A stretch of 64,000 nt of DNA. Source: an uncultured Clostridia bacterium. Its GTDB lineage: Bacteria > Bacillota > Clostridia > Oscillospirales > Acutalibacteraceae. A model generated the notes under the pieces. It was not told the DNA's origin, did no database searches, and saw only the letters and a program-made list of their open reading frames with translations. The DNA lies in contig CALAEV010000006.1 of the NCBI GenBank assembly GCA_937892525.1, positions 1 through 64,000 of the forward strand, written 5' to 3'. The position numbers were made by a program, and so were the translations under genes. How positions within the stretch are numbered: the first letter of the stretch is position 1; each line of letters opens with the position of its first letter. This document shows, in pieces, positions 53,794 through 60,471 of the stretch.

Positions 53794-54231
53794 TTATTTT
53801 ACCTCACCAAACAATATTTTTTCTGTTGCCAACGCAGCATCTTCAACAATTTTTACACAAGGGCGTTTCTGATAATATTCCTGAGTTCTTGCCTCAGGGA
53901 CACTTGAATTTTCAGGTTTTGAAAGTCCTAAAAGTTCTTTGCATACAATTGACGGATTTGTTTTCTTAAACTCATCAGCAATTGCACGGACTTTTTCATA
54001 AACCTGTGCTTTATCGTATTCAGGGTATTTGAGGCCTACCACCATTGCACTGCCACTTATAGCGCCACAGACTTCACGCATTCTGCCAACCCCACCACCA
54101 AGTCCTATTGATATATTTAATGCCATTTCTTCGGTTAATCCTAAATCAGTTGCAAAAGCTACAAAAACTGCTTGCGAACAGTTTTTACCTTGCATAAAAA
54201 GTTCAACTGCACGGTCAGAATACTTAGACAT
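53794..54231 (-). CDS. C_GCAxxG_C_C family protein
   Basis: About 145 residues from ATG 54231 (AAGGGGA at 9 bases). Conserved Cys/Gly pattern: GKNCSQAVF, GGGVGRMREVCGAISGSAMV, IVCKELLGL and RPCVKIVEDAA. The spacing suggests a redox or metal cluster site. The family is common in anaerobes and its function is not established. One base before the 895-residue glycosidase, so likely the first gene of that operon. Confidence 0.92.
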   Translation of the reverse strand: MSKYSDRAVELFMQGKNCSQAVFVAFATDLGLTEEMALNISIGLGGGVGRMREVCGAISGSAMVVGLKYPEYDKAQVYEKVRAIADEFKKTNPSIVCKELLGLSKPENSSVPEARTQEYYQKRPCVKIVEDAALATEKILFGEVK

Positions 54232-54299
54232 AGTCAAATTTCCCCTTAAAAATATATATTTAATTTATTTTACCATAACCATTATATATTTTCAATAAA

Positions 54300-54325
54300 A
54301 AAAGCAGTAGAAATCTACTGCTTTT
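54300..54325 (-). terminator. Terminator of the Thr-linker lipoprotein gene
   Basis: AAAGCAGTAGA / TCTACTGCTTT hairpin with A/T runs just after the stop at 54330. Confidence 0.85.
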
Positions 54326-54329
54326 AAGA

Positions 54330-54971
54330 TTATTCAGGCAATCTTTTGTTTTCTTTTAAATTCGGTAATTCAGGAATGAAATACTCTTTTGTAAGTGTAA
54401 CAAGAATTTTTGCTTCAACAAAATTTACTCCGTCATTATCAAATCCATTTTTACTTGCTTTAACTATTGTATTCTTTGATTCATTTATTTCGTAAACATA
54501 TTTAAATTCGTCATAAGTCATTAAAAGTTCTCCATTTGAATCCCTTTTTCCTGAAAACTCAAGAACATATACACTTGGAAACTCAGCATTAACTTTGACT
54601 AAAGCTATAAGATTTTCTTTTTTTGAACCATACTTGTCTGCAATTGCAGTTATGTATTTATTTTCAGGATTATCTGTAAAGTAAACCTCTGCATCACTGT
54701 TTTCAATTTTTCCCATGTCTTCATCACTTACCAAAGGATTACTTTGATACTTTTTTGTTGTAGTAGTTGAAGTATTTTTATCAGTTCTATTTTCAGTATG
54801 TTTTTCTGTCAGTTTTTCAGTTTGTATTTCTGTTGTAGTTTCAGTGGTTGATGATTCTGTAATATTTTTAGCAGTTGTAGTAGTACTTTCCACATCTGTT
54901 TTTTCTGAACAACCTACTAAAACAACACAAAGCATTAACACAATAACAGTAAAACTTATAATTCTTTTCAT
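54330..54971 (-). CDS. Lipoprotein with Thr-rich linker, unknown function
   Basis: About 213 residues from ATG 54971 (AAGGTGA upstream). Signal peptide with lipobox LVGC (Cys at about 21), a Thr/Glu-rich linker at about 28-80, and a folded extracellular domain (EVYFTDNPENKYITAIADKY, FPSVYVLEFSGKRD, GVNFVEAKILVTLTKEYFIP). The domain family is not recognised. The design parallels the island protein at 21073-21906. Probably anchored on the outer face of the membrane. It has its own terminator. Confidence 0.85.
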   Translation of the reverse strand: MKRIISFTVIVLMLCVVLVGCSEKTDVESTTTTAKNITESSTTETTTEIQTEKLTEKHTENRTDKNTSTTTTKKYQSNPLVSDEDMGKIENSDAEVYFTDNPENKYITAIADKYGSKKENLIALVKVNAEFPSVYVLEFSGKRDSNGELLMTYDEFKYVYEINESKNTIVKASKNGFDNDGVNFVEAKILVTLTKEYFIPELPNLKENKRLPE

Positions 54972-54983
54972 ATATATCACCTT

Positions 54984-55013
54984 ATAAAAAAAGGGCGTGA
55001 ATAACACACCCTT
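54984..55013 (-). terminator. Terminator of the 35-aa peptide gene
   Basis: AAGGGCGTG / CACACCCTT hairpin (one G-U) followed on the minus strand by TTTTTT. Confidence 0.85.
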
Positions 55014-55031
55014 TTTCTGTTGTAAACTTAA

Positions 55032-55139
55032 TTAACCAATAAGGCCACCAACGAGACCCATAATAGTATCGATAATTGCATTGATATCAAAATCTGCGAA
55101 CAATGCTGTGATGGTTTCGATAATTGCGTTGAAATCCAT
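55032..55139 (-). CDS. 35-residue hydrophobic/amphipathic peptide
   Basis: MDFNAIIETITALFADFDIN followed by AIIDTIMGLVGGLIG, with an excellent binding site AAGGAGGTGCACATA-ATG. Residues 2-10 (DFNAIIETI) and 18-26 (DINAIIDTI) are an internal repeat. The C-terminal half is Gly/Leu/Ile-rich. It has no Cys and no leader peptidase site. Its size and amphipathy resemble leaderless bacteriocins, phenol-soluble-modulin-like peptides or small membrane toxins, but nothing can be decided from sequence. It has its own promoter and terminator and no neighbouring maturation genes. Confidence 0.7.
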   Translation of the reverse strand: MDFNAIIETITALFADFDINAIIDTIMGLVGGLIG

Positions 55140-55172
55140 TATGTGCACCTCCTTCATTAATTTCTTGTGTAT

Positions 55173-55201
55173 ATTTTACCATACTTTACCGTTTTAATCA
55201 A
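55173..55201 (-). promoter_or_regulatory. Sigma-A promoter of the 35-aa peptide gene
   Basis: Minus-strand TTGATT (55196-55201), a 17-bp spacer and TAAAAT (55173-55178), 33 bases before the start codon. Confidence 0.75.
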
Positions 55202-55299
55202 CATTTTAAGTCGTAAATGTTTAACAAATATCATATTCACAATTTGTTAATAATAAACAAATATTAACATAGTGTTGATTATTTTACCGTAAAAAACAA

Positions 55300-55327
55300 A
55301 ATCCCCATTCCTGATGGAATGAGGATT
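55300..55327 (-). terminator. Terminator after rplL
   Basis: AATCCCCATTCC / GGAATGAGGATT hairpin (one G-U pair) with a T-rich run on the minus strand, 20 bases past the rplL stop. Confidence 0.85.
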
Positions 55328-55346
55328 GATTTTGTTAAAGTTTAAC

Positions 55347-55724
55347 TTATTTAAGAGTAACTTTAGCGCCAACTTCTTCAAGTTTAGCTTTGATGCTTTC
55401 AGCGTCTTCTTTTGATGCTGCTTCTTTAAGTACTTTAGGAGCACCGTCAACAACTGCTTTAGCTTCTGCAAGGCCAAGACCTGTAACTTCACGAACTGCC
55501 TTGATAACCTTGATTTTTTCTGCGCCAACTTCTGTAAGTTCAACGTCAAATTCTGTCTTTTCTGCTGCTGCGTCTGCTGCGCCTGCTGCTGGAGCTGCTA
55601 CTGCAACTGCTGCTGCAGCTGATACGCCGAATTCTTCTTCTACTGCTTTAACGAGCTCTGAAAGCTCAAGAACTGTAAGAACTTTAAGTTCTTCTACGAT
55701 TGCCATAACTTTTTCTGATGCCAT
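55347..55724 (-). CDS. rplL: 50S ribosomal protein L7/L12
   Basis: 125 residues. N-terminal dimerisation helices (VMAIVEELKVLTVLELSELV), an Ala-rich hinge (AAAAVAVAAPAAGAADAAAE) and the C-terminal factor-binding domain KIKVIKAVREVTGLGLAEAK. Multi-copy stalk protein that recruits elongation factors. Last gene of the operon, directly after rplJ. Confidence 0.98.
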   Translation of the reverse strand: MASEKVMAIVEELKVLTVLELSELVKAVEEEFGVSAAAAVAVAAPAAGAADAAAEKTEFDVELTEVGAEKIKVIKAVREVTGLGLAEAKAVVDGAPKVLKEAASKEDAESIKAKLEEVGAKVTLK

Positions 55725-55772
55725 GGTAATTTACCTCCAAAAATTTTAATATAAGTTTAGTTAATTTTTTAA

Positions 55773-56297
55773 TTATTCAGCAACTGGTGCTGCTTCGCCA
55801 TCTTTGTCAACAATAGCCTGTACTGCACGAGCAAAAGATGCGATAGGTGCGTTGAACGCACTGAGAACAGTAGCGAGCAATACTTCTCTTGAAGGAAGCT
55901 TTGCAAGACTGTCAAGTTTGTCAAGACCGATAACCTCATCATCAAGGTAACCTGTCTTAAGTTTGAAATTATCATTTTTCTCAGCATATTTACCGAGAAT
56001 TCTTGCTGCTGCAACATAGTCATCTTTACTTGTTGCGATAGCTGTTGTACCTTCAAGGGCACTGCTCATATCAGCAAGGCTTGTTCCGTCGATAGCACGA
56101 CCGAGAATTGTGTTCTTTACAACTGTGTATTCAACACCTGCTTCACGGAGCTCTTTACGAAGTTTTGTATCATCTTCAACGCTGATACCTTTGTAATCTA
56201 CAACAACACCTGCGATTGATGAGTCAAGTCTTTCTTTAAGAGCTGCTACCTGTTGTTTCTTTAATTCTAAAACCTTCTCGCTTGGCAAACGATTCAC
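55773..56297 (-). CDS. rplJ: 50S ribosomal protein L10
   Basis: 174 residues. ALKERLDSSIAGVVVDYKGI, LRKELREAGVEYTVVKNTIL and the C-terminal helix that binds L7/L12 dimers are present. It anchors the ribosomal stalk and binds its own mRNA leader for autoregulation. Confidence 0.98.
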   Translation of the reverse strand: MNRLPSEKVLELKKQQVAALKERLDSSIAGVVVDYKGISVEDDTKLRKELREAGVEYTVVKNTILGRAIDGTSLADMSSALEGTTAIATSKDDYVAAARILGKYAEKNDNFKLKTGYLDDEVIGLDKLDSLAKLPSREVLLATVLSAFNAPIASFARAVQAIVDKDGEAAPVAE

Positions 56298-56337
56298 CTC
56301 CTATTAAATTTATAAATGCGCTTGCAAGGGAGAAAAA

Positions 56338-56460
56338 ATATGCCTCTTCTGCAAAGACAGAAAAGGCATAGAAACATTTTAAATAAATGCTAATATCCTC
56401 GGTAGGCAGTTTAAAACTTTATGCACAAGGCACCTACTGTCTTTGGCAAGCTTAAATATA
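56338..56460 (-). ncRNA. L10 leader with attenuator
   Basis: Between rplA and rplJ. On the minus strand it holds the conserved AGGTGCCTTGTGCATAAAGT and AACTGCCTACCGAGGATATT, then a terminator hairpin ATGCCTTTTCTG / CAGAAGAGGCAT with ATTTTTT (56338-56372). This matches the L10 (rplJ) leader, in which L10-L12 binding favours termination. Confidence 0.85.
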
Positions 56461-56494
56461 TTAACACACCAATAATGGTTTGTCAATAGTTAAA

Positions 56495-57205
56495 TTATTC
56501 AGCGTCTGTTGCTGATGCTACGAATTTGTTAGGGTTGATTTTTACACCAGGGCCCATTGTTGAAGCAACTGCTACTGATTTAATATACTGACCCTTTGCT
56601 GCTGCAGGCTTTGCCTTAACAACTGCATCCATAAGAGTATCAAGGTTTTCTTTAAGTTTTTCAGGACCAAATGAAATCTTACCGATTGGGCAGTGGATAA
56701 TGTTTGTTTTGTCAAGACGGTACTCAATTTTACCTGCTTTAGCTTCTGTAACAGCTTTAGCTACATCAGGAGTAACTGTACCAGCTTTTGGGCTTGGCAT
56801 AAGGCCACGAGGACCAAGAACCTTACCAAGACGACCAACAATACCCATCATATCAGGGCTTGCGATACATACGTCGAAGTCCATAAAGCCACCCTGGATT
56901 TTTTCCATAAGGTCTTCAGCACCAACGTATTCTGCACCAGCTGCAAGAGCTGCGTCAACTTTGTCACCTTTAGCAAAAACTGCTACTCTAACTTTTTTAC
57001 CTGTACCGTTAGGAAGAACTACAGCACCTCTAACCTGCTGGTCTGCGTGACGTGAGTCAACACCAAGGCGAATGTGAAGTTCTACTGTTTCATCAAATTT
57101 TGCAGTTGCGCCCTTAACTGTAATGTCAAGTGCTTCTGCAGTATCATAAAGTTTTGTTCTGTCGATAAGCTTTGCGCTTTCAACATATTTCTTTCCGTGT
57201 TTCAT
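56495..57205 (-). CDS. rplA: 50S ribosomal protein L1
   Basis: 236 residues. GVDSRHADQQVRGAVVLPNG, MGIVGRLGKVLGPRGLMPSP and GKIEYRLDKTNIIHCPIGK are the standard L1 signatures. Part of the L1 stalk of the E site and a translational repressor of its own operon through mRNA sites resembling its rRNA target. GGAGG precedes the ATG. Confidence 0.98.
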   Translation of the reverse strand: MKHGKKYVESAKLIDRTKLYDTAEALDITVKGATAKFDETVELHIRLGVDSRHADQQVRGAVVLPNGTGKKVRVAVFAKGDKVDAALAAGAEYVGAEDLMEKIQGGFMDFDVCIASPDMMGIVGRLGKVLGPRGLMPSPKAGTVTPDVAKAVTEAKAGKIEYRLDKTNIIHCPIGKISFGPEKLKENLDTLMDAVVKAKPAAAKGQYIKSVAVASTMGPGVKINPNKFVASATDAE

Positions 57206-57225
57206 AATTAAATTCCTCCAATAAA

Positions 57226-57257
57226 GTGGTTAATCGGATTCTGATTTTTCCTCCCAC
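57226..57257 (-). promoter_or_regulatory. Probable L1-binding leader upstream of rplA
   Basis: Minus strand GTGGGAG (57251-57257) and AACCAC (57226-57231 region) enclose a short internal segment, giving the GTGGGAGG...CCAC pattern. The same pattern is found before rplK. Confidence 0.55.
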
Positions 57258-57265
57258 AAGGAGAA

Positions 57266-57691
57266 TCAGTCTTCTACAGTAACGCCCATGCTACGTGCAG
57301 TACCAGCAATCATACTCATTGCTGTTTCAATTGTTGCTGCATTAAGGTCAGGCATTTTCTGTTCAGCGATTTTTCTAATCTGTTCTTTTGTGATTTTTGC
57401 TACTTTTGTTCTGTTAGGAACGCCAGAACCACTCTCGATTCCGCAAGCCTTCTTGATAAGAACTGCTGCAGGTGGAGTTTTAGTTACGAATGTGAATGTA
57501 CGGTCTGCATAAACTGTAATAACAACAGGGATAATAAGACCCATATCATTCTTTGTACGTTCATTGAATTCTTTTGTGAACGCCATAATGTTAACACCGT
57601 GCTGACCAAGCGCTGGACCAACAGGTGGTGCTGGTGTTGCTTTACCAGCAGGAATCTGAAGCTTAATGAAGCCTACTACTTTTTGAGCCAT
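57266..57691 (-). CDS. rplK: 50S ribosomal protein L11
   Basis: 141 residues from ATG 57691 (GGAGGTG upstream); the frame opens 27 codons earlier but the conserved protein starts MAQKVVGFIKLQIPAGKATP. PAPPVGPALGQHGVNIMAFT and the C-terminal rRNA-binding domain with ARSMGVTVED are present. It forms the GTPase-associated centre with 23S rRNA. Confidence 0.98.
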   Translation of the reverse strand: MAQKVVGFIKLQIPAGKATPAPPVGPALGQHGVNIMAFTKEFNERTKNDMGLIIPVVITVYADRTFTFVTKTPPAAVLIKKACGIESGSGVPNRTKVAKITKEQIRKIAEQKMPDLNAATIETAMSMIAGTARSMGVTVED

Positions 57692-57711
57692 TTTTAGCAC
57701 CTCCAAAATTC

Positions 57712-57750
57712 GTGGTATGGCGGAACAGACAGCTCTTCTGCTCCTCCCAC
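57712..57750 (-). promoter_or_regulatory. Probable L1-binding leader upstream of rplK
   Basis: Minus strand GTGGGAGGAGCAGAAGAGCT then GTCTGTTCCGCCATACCAC: outer GTGG/CCAC pairing with an inner GGAGCAG/CTGTTCC-like hairpin. In Firmicutes this position carries the L1 translational operator of rplK-rplA. A further hairpin GACGCTTT/AAAGCGTC lies just upstream (57751-57771). Confidence 0.65.
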
Positions 57751-57812
57751 GACGCTTTGACAAAAGCGTCATAAAAAGCGTATTTTACGCTAATTACCAA
57801 AATAATAAATGA

Positions 57813-58370
57813 TTAGTCCTCAACCTTTGAAACCTGGTCGAGTTCAAGGTCAACTGGTGTTTCACGACCAAGCATTGAAATAACAACACATACTGAGTTG
57901 TTATCAACGTCAAGTTCACGAACCATACCGATAACGCCTTCAAATGCGCCGTCGATAATTGAAACCATATCGCCAACCTCATAGTCGATTTTAACGACTT
58001 TCTTTTCAACGCCCATAGCATAAACCTCAGCCTCTGTAAGAGGAACTGGTTTACTTTCAGGGCCAACGAAACCTGTTACACCACGTGTATTACGGATTAC
58101 GTACCAAGTATCGTCTGTCATTTCAAGGTCACCTGTTTCTTCATCTTCAAAAACTGCAACCTTTACCATAACGTAGCCAGGGAAGATTTTTCTTTCAACT
58201 TCCTTTTTCTGGTCATCCTTAATTTCAGTAACGATTTCTGTAGGAACTTTAACCTCTAAAATAAGGTCATGCATTTTACGGTTTTCAACAACCTTTTCAA
58301 TGTTAGTTGCTACTTTGTTTTCATAACCTGAATAGGTATGCACTACATACCATCTGGAGATTTCTGCCAT
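57813..58370 (-). CDS. nusG: Transcription termination/antitermination factor NusG
   Basis: 185 residues. NGN domain with WYVVHTYSGYENKVATNIEK, ERKIFPGYVMVKV and NTRGVTGFVG. The KOW motif is in the C-terminal VGDMVSIIDGAFEGVIGMV. It binds RNA polymerase and couples it to Rho or ribosomes. Between secE and rplK in the universal order. Confidence 0.98.
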   Translation of the reverse strand: MAEISRWYVVHTYSGYENKVATNIEKVVENRKMHDLILEVKVPTEIVTEIKDDQKKEVERKIFPGYVMVKVAVFEDEETGDLEMTDDTWYVIRNTRGVTGFVGPESKPVPLTEAEVYAMGVEKKVVKIDYEVGDMVSIIDGAFEGVIGMVRELDVDNNSVCVVISMLGRETPVDLELDQVSKVED

Positions 58371-58388
58371 AACTTAATCTCCTCTCGA

Positions 58389-58721
58389 TTATTTCAATAA
58401 AAACAAGTTCATCATTTCTGTTGTTTCACTATCTTTTGCAAGGCCAACAAGCAAGTCAATAATTGATGAAAGACCTGTGTCAACTACTAAAAGAGCAATA
58501 CCTACGATTGCTGTGATTGCAATAACAACAAGTGAATTCTTAAGAACAGTGTGACCAGATGGCCATGTGACTTTTTTCCACTCACCTTTGAAGTCTTTGA
58601 AGAACTTCTTAATCTTAGCGCCTACGCCTTTAAGGCCATTGCCCTTTTTCTTTGCAGGAGCGTCAGTTTTCTTGTCCTTCTTAGCAACTTCGGCTGTGGT
58701 CTTTTCATTCTTTTCAGACAT
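58389..58721 (-). CDS. secE: Protein translocase subunit SecE
   Basis: 110 residues. A long Lys-rich N-terminal region (about 1-45), the amphipathic helix KKFFKDFKGEWKKVTWPSG and one membrane segment VVIAITAIVGIALLVVDTGL. The ending is longer than in many Firmicutes SecE (about 60 aa). Component of the SecYEG export channel. Confidence 0.96.
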   Translation of the reverse strand: MSEKNEKTTAEVAKKDKKTDAPAKKKGNGLKGVGAKIKKFFKDFKGEWKKVTWPSGHTVLKNSLVVIAITAIVGIALLVVDTGLSSIIDLLVGLAKDSETTEMMNLFLLK

Positions 58722-58737
58722 TTCACATACCTCCGGA

Positions 58738-58887
58738 TTACTTTGTTTCCCTATGAAGAGTGTGTTTCTTGCAGAATCTGCAATACTTGTTCATCTCGAT
58801 TCTGTCGGGAGTGTTCTTCTTGTTTTTCTTTGTGTTGTAGTTGCGTTGTTTGCACTCTGTGCAAGCTAATGTGATTTTTACTCTCAT
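58738..58887 (-). CDS. rpmG: 50S ribosomal protein L33
   Basis: 49 residues, MRVKITLACTECKQRNYNTK then KNKKNTPDRIEMNKYCRFCK and KHTLHRETK. Two CxxC pairs (CTEC and CRFC), so the zinc-binding form. GGAGG lies upstream of the ATG. First gene of the rpmG-secE-nusG-rplK-rplA-rplJ-rplL block. It is short enough to be missed by size-filtered gene calls. Confidence 0.97.
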   Translation of the reverse strand: MRVKITLACTECKQRNYNTKKNKKNTPDRIEMNKYCRFCKKHTLHRETK

Positions 58888-58998
58888 TTTTCGGCACCTC
58901 CGTTAATATGTTACTTGAAAAATCAGCAAGTAACTGTGTATAGCCTTCCTCTATAAAAATGGGCACAAAAATAAAGCCCTCTTTTTCGAGGTACACGT

Positions 58999-59027
58999 AT
59001 TTTAGCACAGTTGTCAAGTATTGTCAA
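58999..59027 (-). promoter_or_regulatory. Sigma-A promoter of the rpmG-secE-nusG operon
   Basis: Minus-strand TTGACA (59022-59027), a 17-bp spacer and TAAAAT (58999-59004). Confidence 0.8.
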
Positions 59028-59147
59028 TAGGGAAAATCAAATTGTTTTCCATCACAATTCAAAATGATATATTCACTAAATAATATAGTATTATATTTTT
59101 ACCTTTTTATATATTTTGCCAAAAGTGATTTTTTTCGTGATTTTGTG

Positions 59148-59176
59148 TTGACTGATTTTTTGATTTATGGTAAAAT
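59148..59176 (+). promoter_or_regulatory. Sigma-A promoter of the 37-aa peptide gene
   Basis: TTGACT (59148-59153), a 17-bp spacer and TAAAAT (59171-59176), 29 bases before the start codon. Confidence 0.8.
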
Positions 59177-59205
59177 TCATACAGTAAATTTAAGGAGTGG
59201 TAACA

Positions 59206-59319
59206 ATGTTCGTAAAACAAGTTTGTAAACAGAAAAACATTGCTACTGCTATTCTTTCTTCTATCGGTTGTTCACAAATTACAAGCGATAGTATTTCTCA
59301 TTTTTCATTTGTTTTTTAA
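59206..59319 (+). CDS. 37-residue peptide of unknown function
   Basis: MFVKQVCKQKNIATAILSSI then GCSQITSDSISHFSFVF, two Cys. The binding site AAGGAGTGG lies 6 bases before the ATG. The stop codon overlaps the start of a terminator hairpin. A complete, tightly packed transcription unit. The N-terminal 20 residues are basic and then hydrophobic, as in a secreted or membrane peptide. It may instead be a small regulatory RNA with an incidental frame. No family recognised. Confidence 0.6.
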   Translation: MFVKQVCKQKNIATAILSSIGCSQITSDSISHFSFVF

Positions 59320-59347
59320 CGACGGATTTACCGTCGTTATTTTTTTG
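59318..59347 (+). terminator. Terminator of the 37-aa peptide gene
   Basis: AACGACGG-ATTTA-CCGTCGTT hairpin followed by ATTTTTTT; the first A's form the TAA stop of the peptide. Confidence 0.85.
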
Positions 59348-59367
59348 TATTTTTCGATATTTTGATA

Positions 59368-59396
59368 TTGAATAATACAATATTATATAGTATAAT
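59368..59396 (+). promoter_or_regulatory. Sigma-A promoter of carAB
   Basis: TTGAAT (59368-59373), a 17-bp spacer and TATAAT (59391-59396). Only about 30 bases lie before the carA start, so there is no room for a PyrR attenuator. Confidence 0.75.
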
Positions 59397-59432
59397 AATT
59401 AGTTGAAATAAATCGAAAGGCTGGTGTGAATT

Positions 59433-60470
59433 TTGAAAGCGTATTTAATGCTTGAAAACGGCGCTGTTTTTGAAGGACAAGCTGCTGCGAAATTCAAAGA
59501 AACTGTATGCGAAGTTATTTTCAATACATCAATGACCGGATATGTTGAAATGCTTTCTGACCCATCAAATGCAGGTTTAGGTGTTGTTATGACCTACCCT
59601 CTTATTGGCAACTATGGTGTTTGTCTTGAGGATATGGAAAGTGACAAGCTTTACCCTGCTGCACTTTTAGTTCACGAACTTTGTGATACTCCATCTAACT
59701 TCAGAAATGAAATGACTCTTGAGGAGTTCCTTGTTAAACATAACATTCCTTGTGTTACAGGGCTTGACAATCGTGCAATCGTTATGGATGTTCGTGAAAA
59801 TGGTGCTATGAAAGCAATTATTACTGACGATATTTCTGATAAAGATGCTTTACTTAACAAAATGAAAGCATTTGAGCTTAAGAATGAATACAAAGGTGTT
59901 GACGAAGTTGTTTCTGACGAGGGCGTTAAAGTTGCATTTATTGACCTTGGTGCAAGAAAGAGTTTTGTAAATGCTTTTGCACAGCACGGTTTTGCTGTTA
60001 CTAAATTTGCAGCACTTAATGCAGATGAAATTCTCAACGGTGGATATGATGGTGTTGTAATAAGTAACGGTGTTGAAGACCACGACTCATTTGCTGATAC
60101 AATCAAAGAAATCAAAAAACTTATGGATAACAAAATGCCAATTTTTGCAATAGGCTTAGGTCACCAGCTCGTTGCCCTTGCAAATGGTGGTAAGGTAGAA
60201 AAAATGCTTCACGGTCATAGAGGTTGCAACTACCCTGTAAGATTTAACGATAAAGACAAGACATATATTACAGCACATAACCACGGCTATGCAGTTACAA
60301 AAGTTCCTGCAAACGCAGATGTGCTTTGCGCAAATGTTAACGACAAGACTATTGAAGGTCTTAAATATAAGAACGCTTTAACTGTTCAGTTTATTCCTGA
60401 CACAGTTAAAGGTCCTAACACTGCTTTCTTGTTCGAAGATTTCAAAAACTTGATTAAGGAGGGCAAATAA
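59433..60470 (+). CDS. carA: Carbamoyl phosphate synthase small subunit with degenerate glutaminase domain
   Basis: 345 residues from TTG 59433 (AAAGGCTGG upstream). The N-terminal CPSase domain is normal (LMLENGAVFEGQAAAKFKET, FNTSMTGYVEMLSDPS). In the class I amidotransferase domain the nucleophile Cys is replaced by Gly241 (FAIGLGHQLVAL instead of xxICLGHQ), the catalytic His by Ile321 and Glu by Asp323 (QFIPDTVKGPN instead of QxHPExxPGP). The usual SNGPGDP is SNGVEDH. Glutamine hydrolysis is therefore predicted to be lost, and the CarAB complex should use free ammonia. The fold and length are intact. It is one base before carB and so co-transcribed. Confidence 0.95.
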   Translation: MKAYLMLENGAVFEGQAAAKFKETVCEVIFNTSMTGYVEMLSDPSNAGLGVVMTYPLIGNYGVCLEDMESDKLYPAALLVHELCDTPSNFRNEMTLEEFLVKHNIPCVTGLDNRAIVMDVRENGAMKAIITDDISDKDALLNKMKAFELKNEYKGVDEVVSDEGVKVAFIDLGARKSFVNAFAQHGFAVTKFAALNADEILNGGYDGVVISNGVEDHDSFADTIKEIKKLMDNKMPIFAIGLGHQLVALANGGKVEKMLHGHRGCNYPVRFNDKDKTYITAHNHGYAVTKVPANADVLCANVNDKTIEGLKYKNALTVQFIPDTVKGPNTAFLFEDFKNLIKEGK

Positions 60471-60471
60471 A

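Noticed and set aside
59397..59432. PyrR attenuator or uracil-responsive leader for carAB
   Set aside because: Only about 35 bases separate the -10 box from the start codon, too little for an attenuator, and no PyrR-binding motif is visible.
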